The translations under genes and the position numbers were made by a program. The notes beneath the pieces are model-generated. The model ran no database searches, was not told the DNA's origin, and saw only the letters and a program-made list of their open reading frames with translations. From an uncultured Haemophilus sp. (GTDB taxonomy: Bacteria; Pseudomonadota; Gammaproteobacteria; Enterobacterales; Pasteurellaceae), in NCBI GenBank assembly GCA_902481695.1, contig CABSXY010000072.1, positions 1 through 8,678 on the forward strand: a stretch of DNA of 8,678 bases, in the 5' to 3' direction. Positions within the stretch are counted from its first letter, which is position 1, and the number at the start of each line of letters is the position of its first letter. Shown one piece after another: positions 1 to 4,863 of this stretch.

Positions 1-1362
1 AGTCCACGCGCACCTGAATATGTATTTAATGCTGGTGTGCCTATATTGGGTATTTGTTACGGTATGCAAACCATGGCGATGCAACTTGGCGGTTTAACTG
101 AAACCTCTGATCATCGTGAATTCGGCTATGCATCGGTTTTAATGGATAACCCAACCGCACTTTTTGCTCATTTAAATGATGGCGACAGCAAATTAGATGT
201 ATGGATGAGCCATGGTGATAAAGTAACCCGCTTACCTGAAAACTTCCAAGTTACTGGTACGACGCCAACCTGTCCAATTGCTGCGATGTCTGACGAAAAT
301 CGTCGTTTCTACGGCGTACAATTCCACCCTGAAGTAACCCACACTAAAAAAGGCTTGGAATTATTAATGAATTTCGTGGTAAACATTTGTGGTTGCGAAA
401 CTAAATGGACAGCTGAAAACATTATCGAAGATGCCGTTGCTCGCATTAAAGAGCAAGTGGGCGATGATGAAGTGATTTTAGGTTTATCTGGTGGTGTGGA
501 CTCTTCTGTGGTTGCATTACTTTTACATCGTGCTATCGGTAAAAACTTACACTGTGTATTCGTGGATAACGGTTTACTCCGCTTACACGAAGGCGATCAA
601 GTCATGGAAATGTTTGGCGATAAATTCGGCTTGAACATTACTCGCGTTGATGCGGAAAGCCGTTTCTTGGGTGAACTTGCAGGCGTATCAGATCCTGAAG
701 CAAAACGTAAAATTATCGGTAAAGTATTCGTGGATGTATTCGATGATGAATCGAAAAAACTGACTAACGTGAAATGGTTGGCACAAGGTACGATCTACCC
801 TGATGTCATCGAATCAGCAGCAAGCAAAACTGGTAAAGCGCATGTGATTAAATCACACCACAACGTAGGTGGCTTACCAGACTATATGAAACTTGGCTTA
901 GTAGAACCGTTACGTGAATTGTTTAAAGACGAAGTACGTAAAATCGGTTTAGCATTAGGCTTACCGGCTGAAATGATCAACCGCCACCCGTTCCCTGGTC
1001 CAGGCTTAGGCGTACGTGTATTAGGTGAAGTGAAAAAAGAATACTGCGATTTATTGCGCCGTGCGGATGCAATCTTTATCGAAGAATTACGCAATAGCGG
1101 TTGGTATGAAAAAACCAGCCAGGCTTTCAGCGTGTTCTTACCTGTAAAATCTGTAGGTGTGATGGGCGATGGCCGTAAATACGATTGGGTTATCTCACTA
1201 CGTGCGGTAGAAACCATCGACTTTATGACCGCACATTGGGCTCATTTACCTTATGATTTATTAGGCAAAGTGTCTAACCGCATCATTAACGAAGTGAATG
1301 GCATTTCCCGCGTCGTGTACGACATTAGCGGAAAACCACCAGCAACGATAGAATGGGAATAA
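1..1362 (+). CDS. guaA: GMP synthase (glutamine-hydrolysing), 5' end cut by window edge
   Basis: GMP synthase converts XMP, ATP and glutamine to GMP in the last step of de novo guanine nucleotide synthesis in the cytoplasm. The reading frame is open from base 1 (S-P-R-A-P-E-Y-V), so 453 residues are visible. By comparison with E. coli GuaA (525 aa), about 67 N-terminal residues lie outside the window, and GTG at 37 is an internal codon rather than the start. Visible in order: the class I glutamine amidotransferase nucleophile in GICYGMQ (Cys codon 55-57), the His/Glu of the triad in GVQFHPEV, the ATP pyrophosphatase P-loop LGLSGGVDSS (from about base 478), then HPFPGPGLGVRVLGE and the C-terminal dimerisation domain ending ISGKPPATIEWE, nearly identical to the E. 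coli end. The family and the C-terminus are unambiguous. A hairpin terminator follows 13 bases after the stop. A reverse-orientation uptake sequence lies inside the gene (154-162). Confidence 0.98.
   Translation, partial: SPRAPEYVFNAGVPILGICYGMQTMAMQLGGLTETSDHREFGYASVLMDNPTALFAHLNDGDSKLDVWMSHGDKVTRLPENFQVTGTTPTCPIAAMSDENRRFYGVQFHPEVTHTKKGLELLMNFVVNICGCETKWTAENIIEDAVARIKEQVGDDEVILGLSGGVDSSVVALLLHRAIGKNLHCVFVDNGLLRLHEGDQVMEMFGDKFGLNITRVDAESRFLGELAGVSDPEAKRKIIGKVFVDVFDDESKKLTNVKWLAQGTIYPDVIESAASKTGKAHVIKSHHNVGGLPDYMKLGLVEPLRELFKDEVRKIGLALGLPAEMINRHPFPGPGLGVRVLGEVKKEYCDLLRRADAIFIEELRNSGWYEKTSQAFSVFLPVKSVGVMGDGRKYDWVISLRAVETIDFMTAHWAHLPYDLLGKVSNRIINEVNGISRVVYDISGKPPATIEWE
154..162 (-). repeat. DNA uptake signal sequence (hUSS) inside guaA
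   Basis: Exact ACCGCACTT, the reverse complement of the Haemophilus uptake core AAGTGCGGT. It lies in frame within guaA and encodes Thr-Ala-Leu in the segment NPTALFAH. E. coli GuaA has a different sequence at this variable, surface-like position between the conserved amidotransferase blocks, which fits a tolerated uptake site. Confidence 0.85.
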
Positions 1363-1375
1363 TATCAATCAATTT

Positions 1376-1407
1376 AAAGGGCAAATTATTTGCCCTTTTC
1401 TTCTTTC
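1376..1407 (+). terminator. Rho-independent terminator of guaA
   Basis: A perfect 10-bp stem (AAAGGGCAAA at 1376-1385 and TTTGCCCTTT at 1389-1398) with a 3-base TTA loop is followed by a T-rich tract (TTTTCTTCTTT). It starts 13 bases after the guaA stop. It should separate guaA transcription from the permease gene that starts at 1439. Confidence 0.88.
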
Positions 1408-1438
1408 ATAGCGCTAATTTCTCTCATCAATATTCACT

Positions 1439-2377
1439 ATGGATATCGCATTTTTACTCGGCACTAAAATTATTGAACTGACACTTATTGTGCTTATTGG
1501 CTATGGGTTGGTTAAATCAAAATTATTAAAATCAGAAGATAGCAAGCCGCTTTCTATTATTGGACTTTATGTTATCAGCCCATCGGTGATGATTGAGGCA
1601 TTTCAAATTGATTACACGCCAGAAATCCTGCAAGGTTTGCAGCTTTCACTGCTTATGGCCGTGTTTCTTCAGGGTATTCTGATTATTATTGGCAGTTTAT
1701 TAAAGCGCCTATTAAACCTTGATCCTATTGAGCATGCCACTTCCATTTATTCTAATTCTGGCAACTTAATTATTCCGATTGTGATGTCGCTATTTGGCAA
1801 AGAATGGGTCATTTACGCCAGCTGTTTTATTGTGGTTCAAACCTTTCTATTTTGGACGCATTGCCGTTTGATTATTGTAGGAAAAGGAAATTTATCCTTG
1901 AAGATGATTGCCAAAAACATCAATATTTGGTCAATTCTCGTCGGAGCATTTTTGTTTGCTTTTCAAATTAAGTTGCCAAACATTATCAATGGCACGCTCT
2001 CTTCTATTGGTTTGTTTATTGGTCCGAATGCCATGCTTGTTGCAGGTATGCTGATTGCTGCAATTCCTTTACGGAGCATCGTAGCATCCAAACGCATTTA
2101 TTTAGTTACGCTATTGCGCTTGTTGATTATTCCGCTTGTATTTTTGGTATTAATAAAGTTGATTGGGTTTGTACATTGGGCTGAAAAAGGCGAGATCATT
2201 GTGCTGATTAGTTTTTTAGCAACTACAAGTCCTTCAGCTTCGACAGTGACACAAATGGCGGTGATTTATAACAACAATCCACAGAAAGCCAGCGCCATTT
2301 ATGGTGTAACGACGCTGCTTTGTATGTTTACTATGCCACTGGTGATTGCCTTATATCAAATGTGGGGTAAATCGTAG
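1439..2377 (+). CDS. AEC (auxin efflux carrier) family permease
   Basis: This is a 312-residue integral inner-membrane protein with about ten hydrophobic helices and short loops, the usual size for bacterial AEC family transporters (YfdV/MleP-like). The family moves small organic anions such as malate or malonate, and auxin in plants. The substrate here cannot be read from sequence. Family marks are the discontinuous-helix motif NSGNLIIPI (residues about 106-114) in the first half and TTSPSASTVTQMAVIY (about 262-277) in the second, each with the helix-breaking Pro and small residues typical of the crossing helices. The C-terminus, with TTLLCMFTMPLVIALY, also fits. The ATG start at 1439 has no convincing Shine-Dalgarno and lies only about 30 bases beyond the guaA terminator. 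Its promoter is therefore either in this short gap or within or before the hairpin, and I see no clear one. The gene converges with the small membrane-protein gene that ends at 2392. Confidence 0.85.
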   Translation: MDIAFLLGTKIIELTLIVLIGYGLVKSKLLKSEDSKPLSIIGLYVISPSVMIEAFQIDYTPEILQGLQLSLLMAVFLQGILIIIGSLLKRLLNLDPIEHATSIYSNSGNLIIPIVMSLFGKEWVIYASCFIVVQTFLFWTHCRLIIVGKGNLSLKMIAKNINIWSILVGAFLFAFQIKLPNIINGTLSSIGLFIGPNAMLVAGMLIAAIPLRSIVASKRIYLVTLLRLLIIPLVFLVLIKLIGFVHWAEKGEIIVLISFLATTSPSASTVTQMAVIYNNNPQKASAIYGVTTLLCMFTMPLVIALYQMWGKS

Positions 2378-2407
2378 AAAAGTGCGGTCAATTATTTAAG
2401 CACTTTT
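2378..2407. terminator. Probable bidirectional terminator between convergent genes
   Basis: AAAAGTGC (2378-2385) and GCACTTTT (2400-2407) form an 8-bp perfect stem with a 14-base loop, between the stop of the plus-strand AEC gene and the end of the minus-strand small membrane-protein gene. Four T residues follow on either strand. The left arm is the uptake sequence. The right arm lies within the last codons of the convergent gene (Lys-Val-Leu-Lys). The long loop makes it weaker than the other terminators in the window. Confidence 0.55.
2380..2388 (+). repeat. DNA uptake signal sequence (hUSS)
   Basis: Exact AAGTGCGGT beginning three bases after the stop of the AEC permease gene. It is followed by CAATTATTT, which fits the AT-rich extended consensus. 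It forms part of the left arm of the hairpin at 2378-2407. Confidence 0.9.
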
Positions 2408-2637
2408 GATGCTGGCTGCTCTTTTTTCAAACGATAAAGTTGATATAAGTTAACGAAAACTAAGAATGCGTTTAGAAGCGCTACTGGATAAGATTTGATG
2501 ATCAAACTGTAAACGACAAAAAGTACCGCTCCAATTGCATTAACAACTCTCAAGTGAACAATCGATTTAAATAAAAAAGACGCGGCCACAAAGAATGTTG
2601 CCAAATAACCTAATAATTCGATGAAATTAAATTCCAT
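2392..2637 (-). CDS. Small three-helix membrane protein (YgjV-like / SemiSWEET-like, uncertain)
   Basis: An 81-residue hydrophobic protein, MEFNFIELLGYLAT..., with three predicted membrane helices at about residues 5-24, 30-48 and 51-69 and a charged, Lys-rich tail. The pattern GY-A-F---SFL, R-N-G--L---Y, P-ALLNAF---N-Y-LY resembles the single three-helix repeat of SemiSWEET/PQ-loop proteins and of half of the inner-membrane YgjV family. There is no PQ dipeptide, so I do not claim sugar transport. I chose the ATG at 2637 because GGAGAG lies four bases upstream. A 12-residue longer reading from 2673 has no good ribosome binding site and adds a non-membrane PPQSLLTERF segment. The gene is on the same strand as azlD, 121 bases downstream of it. 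It may be cotranscribed or use the weak promoter-like pair in that gap (TTGATA 2726-2731, 17 bases, TATTTC 2703-2708). Real gene: likely. Function: unknown. Confidence 0.7.
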   Translation of the reverse strand: MEFNFIELLGYLATFFVAASFLFKSIVHLRVVNAIGAVLFVVYSLIIKSYPVALLNAFLVFVNLYQLYRLKKEQPASKVLK

Positions 2638-2700
2638 AAATCTCTCCGTCAACAATGATTGAGGCGGCATCATAAAAGATTTTGGAATTCAGGAAAAGAG

Positions 2701-2747
2701 GCGAAATAAAGGCAACCGATTGCAATATCAAGAAATTTTTATTTCGC
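2701..2747. repeat. Inverted repeat in the azlD / small-membrane-protein gap
   Basis: GCGAAATAAA (2701-2710) and TTTATTTCGC (2738-2747) are perfect 10-base inverted arms separated by 27 bases. The loop contains a smaller GCAA-CCGA-TTGC hairpin. On the minus strand the alternative GAAAT-AAAA-ATTTC hairpin would compete with the large stem. The structure starts 11 bases after the azlD stop and could slow or partly terminate azlD transcription, or protect its 3' end. The following T-run (CTCTTTTCC) is weak, so I do not call it a terminator. Confidence 0.5.
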
Positions 2748-2758
2748 TCAACATTCGC

Positions 2759-3088
2759 TTAGATAAAGATTTTTTGCACTAAAAACATATAAAAAATTGT
2801 GCCCGCCGAGATAGAAAGAAACATGTTCTTTTTCCAGAAATGTAACCCCAATACCAACGCACCCGCAATGAAATCGGGTAAGCCGTGATAACCACTCAAT
2901 ACATCCACATTTTTATAGCAATACACCACTAACATCCCAAACATCGCCGCAGGCAATACTTTGCCAAGGTAACGAATATAGTCTGGAATCTGGCGATTGG
3001 CGGGAAAGATCCAGAATGGCAATAATCGAGTAAATTGCACGCACACAATACAAATCACAATGGTGATAATTTGTTCCATCAATGTCAT
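2759..3088 (-). CDS. azlD: AzlD family subunit of branched-chain / neutral amino acid exporter
   Basis: A 109-residue protein with about four membrane helices, the normal size for AzlD/YgaH/BrnE. This is the small subunit that works with AzlC/YgaZ/BrnF to export branched-chain amino acids and, in several species, methionine. Family marks are VQFTRLLPFW (about residues 17-26), the conserved LGKVLPAAMFGMLVVY (about 41-56) and LPDFIAGALVLGLHFWKKN (about 70-88). Its ATG overlaps the azlC stop by four bases (ATGA), which implies translational coupling. A clear GGAGG lies about seven bases upstream, inside the end of azlC. A second Met at residue 4 is possible but lies farther from this site. It is the third gene of the metR-azlC-azlD block. 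Confidence 0.88.
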   Translation of the reverse strand: MTLMEQIITIVICIVCVQFTRLLPFWIFPANRQIPDYIRYLGKVLPAAMFGMLVVYCYKNVDVLSGYHGLPDFIAGALVLGLHFWKKNMFLSISAGTIFYMFLVQKIFI

Positions 3089-3810
3089 TTTAGTGCCTCC
3101 AATTTAGATGAAAGTTTAGGACGTCGTACCGTTAATAGAATCCAGATACTGATTAGCGTTGGCACTAAAAAGTGTTCTTTCCCAACAATTAACAGCGATG
3201 CAAAAGCCACACCTAAACCTAATAATGAGCTTTCATGAGATTTCTCTTTAAGCCAGTTTTCAGCAAAAATCACCAGGAAAAGTGCAGTCATACCAAACTC
3301 TACCCCTTTTAAATCAAAAGGAATGATTGAACCAAATAGATTACCTAATCCCGCTCCTACAACCCAATAAAGATGGAGATAAAAACTGACAAAGAACATA
3401 TACCAGCCTTTATCTAAATGATCGGGAATCTTCGCCATATAGTTAAGGGAAAAACTTTCATCGACTAGGGTACTAATTAAATACCAACGTTTTTTTCCGA
3501 GTTGATCACCATATTTTTCTAACATGGAAATGCCATAAAAAATTTGGCGACCACTTACCATCAGCGTAACCAACGCAACACTTAAAGGCGAAAAAGGCAT
3601 AACTAAGGCGGCGGCTGCAATAAATTCCACGGAGCCCGCATAAATGAGTGCTGCCATTGCAACGGGGAACCAAACACCGAATCCAAGTGCTTTCATATAA
3701 ATGCCGTATGCTATGCCTAAAAATAAAAAGCCGGCAAGCATTGGCATGCTGTAAGGAAATGCCGTTTTTGCCGCGGCTTTGATGGGATTTTCTGTCACAA
3801 CTTCTGACAT
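3085..3810 (-). CDS. azlC: AzlC family subunit of branched-chain / neutral amino acid exporter
   Basis: A 241-residue inner-membrane protein matching AzlC/YgaZ (E. coli YgaZ is about 245 aa), the large subunit of the two-component amino-acid exporter. Visible features are an amphipathic N-terminus, helix FPYSMPMLAGFLFLGIAYGIYMKALGF (about residues 18-44), the family signature ALIYAGSVEFIAAAAL (about 54-69) and SGRQIFYGISM (about 86-96). STLVDESFSLNY (about 113-124) follows, with later helices near 135-160, 168-186 and 195-228. The start is the ATG nine bases after the metR stop. The Shine-Dalgarno is weak (TAGGT), which points to coupling with metR translation. The last four bases overlap azlD. 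The position behind metR suggests control by sulfur amino acid status, and export of methionine as well as Leu/Ile/Val is plausible. The substrate is inferred, not seen. Confidence 0.9.
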   Translation of the reverse strand: MSEVVTENPIKAAAKTAFPYSMPMLAGFLFLGIAYGIYMKALGFGVWFPVAMAALIYAGSVEFIAAAALVMPFSPLSVALVTLMVSGRQIFYGISMLEKYGDQLGKKRWYLISTLVDESFSLNYMAKIPDHLDKGWYMFFVSFYLHLYWVVGAGLGNLFGSIIPFDLKGVEFGMTALFLVIFAENWLKEKSHESSLLGLGVAFASLLIVGKEHFLVPTLISIWILLTVRRPKLSSKLEALK

Positions 3811-3819
3811 ATTGACCTA

Positions 3820-4749
3820 CTACAACTCTAAAACAGACAAACCAGGTAAGGTCGAAAAACTTTGTGCTTTTACTGTTTGATGGAAATCTTCGATATAAGC
3901 TAAATTAGCATCTTCTTTACGAATCGCGGCATAGAGATTACTGTACAACCCTTCTTCTGTAATTTTACGCGCCACCACATACCCTTTTTCTAAATAAGGT
4001 AATGCCGCCCAATAAGGTACGGTAGCAATGCCTCGACGACTCGCTACTAATTGGATCAAGGCGATCGTTAGCTCCGTTGTACGACGTGGCGGATTAATAC
4101 CTTTTGGTTTCAACACTTGACGATATAAATCTAGCATATCATCAGGCACGGGATAGGTTACCCAAGTTTCTTCAGCGAAATCTTCCGCCTGCCAAACCTC
4201 TTTATTGGCTAATGGATGATCTTTAGAACAGATTCCCACCATTTCATAAGAAAATAACGGCTTAAATAAAACATCATCATTTTGTTCAACTTCAGACACG
4301 ATAGCCCAATCTGCACGATGAGATAATAACAATCCAACCGGATCAGTGTGGAAACCAGACACAATATCCAATTCTACCAAGCTCCAATGCTGACGAAATT
4401 CATCCATCGCAGGCATTAACCAGTCGAAACAGGTATGACACTCTACTGCAATTCTTAACTGCCCTGCATCACCGTGTTTTACACGTGCAAGTTCACGTTC
4501 TGCATCTACCACTTTCGGAAGAATTTCATTGGCAAGACGAATTAAGCGATCGCCTGCTGCGGTAAAACGCAATGGATTACTTTTACGCTCAAACAGAGGT
4601 AAACCGAATTGCTCTTCCATTAACTTAATTTGATGAGAAAGTGCCGATTGTGTTAAATAAACACGTTTTGCCGCCATCGAAACGCTGCCTGTTTCCTTCA
4701 AAGCAAGCAATGTTCTTAGGTGACGAAGTTCAAGAAATGTTGGTTTCAT
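3820..4749 (-). CDS. metR: LysR-type regulator, MetR (methionine / homocysteine-responsive)
   Basis: A 309-residue LysR-family transcription factor. An N-terminal winged helix-turn-helix (LRHLRTLLALKETGSVSMAA through QSALSHQIK, residues about 8-42; wing PLFERKSNPLRFT, 51-63) is followed by a linker helix and a two-lobe effector domain from about residue 95. The block LRIAVECHTCFDWLMPAMDEF (98-118) closely parallels E. coli MetR (LRIAIECHSC.QWL.PAL..F). So do LIQLVASRRGIATVPYW (231-247) and LYAAIRK (272-278), so MetR is favoured over other LysR types. In enterics MetR uses homocysteine as co-effector to control metE, metH, metF and others, and metR is divergent from metE. Here metE is not adjacent, and metR instead leads into azlC with a nine-base gap. 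The ATG at 4749 has no strong Shine-Dalgarno, and I see no better start. The downstream border is azlC, and upstream lies an uptake-sequence terminator. Confidence 0.9.
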   Translation of the reverse strand: MKPTFLELRHLRTLLALKETGSVSMAAKRVYLTQSALSHQIKLMEEQFGLPLFERKSNPLRFTAAGDRLIRLANEILPKVVDAERELARVKHGDAGQLRIAVECHTCFDWLMPAMDEFRQHWSLVELDIVSGFHTDPVGLLLSHRADWAIVSEVEQNDDVLFKPLFSYEMVGICSKDHPLANKEVWQAEDFAEETWVTYPVPDDMLDLYRQVLKPKGINPPRRTTELTIALIQLVASRRGIATVPYWAALPYLEKGYVVARKITEEGLYSNLYAAIRKEDANLAYIEDFHQTVKAQSFSTLPGLSVLEL

Positions 4750-4765
4750 TAGAATAATTCATAAA

Positions 4766-4795
4766 GTTATCGCATTAGATGAGCAACATGATAAC
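4766..4795. promoter_or_regulatory. Dyad in the metR promoter region, candidate operator
   Basis: GTTATC (4766-4771) and GATAAC (4790-4795) are perfect 6-base inverted arms, 24 bases centre to centre, 17-46 bases upstream of the metR start in the only gap available for its promoter. LysR regulators often autoregulate through dyads near their own start. The arms do not match the enteric MetR consensus TGAA-N5-TTCA; only a TGAA half-site lies closer to the start. A possible TTGCTC / 17 bases / TATGAA promoter overlaps the dyad but is poor. Confidence 0.3.
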
Positions 4796-4818
4796 GCAAA
4801 TTAAATTGTGCGAAAAGA

Positions 4819-4827
4819 AAGTGCGGT
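4819..4827 (+). repeat. DNA uptake signal sequence (hUSS), left member of inverted pair
   Basis: Exact AAGTGCGGT followed by CAAAAA. It is one arm of the inverted pair that forms the terminator at 4819-4856. Confidence 0.92.
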
Positions 4828-4847
4828 CAAAAACGTTGATATTTTTG

Positions 4848-4856
4848 ACCGCACTT
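4848..4856 (-). repeat. DNA uptake signal sequence (hUSS), right member of inverted pair
   Basis: Exact ACCGCACTT (uptake core on the minus strand) preceded by TTTTTG. It is complementary to the copy at 4819-4827, and the two lie only 20 bases apart. Confidence 0.92.
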
Positions 4857-4863
4857 AAGTCGA

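Larger units (their letters stand above)
4819..4856 (-). terminator. Terminator made of two inverted uptake sequences
   Basis: A 15-bp perfect stem (4819-4833 with 4842-4856) with an 8-base loop (CGTTGATA), eight bases past the stop of the SpecificRecomb gene. On the minus strand it is followed by TTTCTTTTC. It should end that gene's transcript and insulate metR downstream. Inverted uptake-sequence pairs acting as terminators are well known in Haemophilus and Neisseria. Confidence 0.88.

Noticed and set aside
882..1217. Minus-strand open frame within guaA
   Set aside because: Its translation is low-complexity and polar with no family resemblance. It is fully inside a highly conserved enzyme gene on the other strand.
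1390..1420. TTGCCC ... TAATTT as a promoter for the AEC permease
   Set aside because: The -35-like element lies in the terminator stem, the spacing is 19 bases and the -10 is poor. Not strong enough to annotate.
2638..2673. 12-residue N-terminal extension of the small membrane protein
   Set aside because: No ribosome binding site precedes it, while GGAGAG stands just before the inner ATG at 2637. The extension is not part of the membrane repeat.
3035..3238. Plus-strand short open frame across the azlC/azlD junction
   Set aside because: It overlaps two well-supported genes in antisense, with no ribosome site and no recognisable product.
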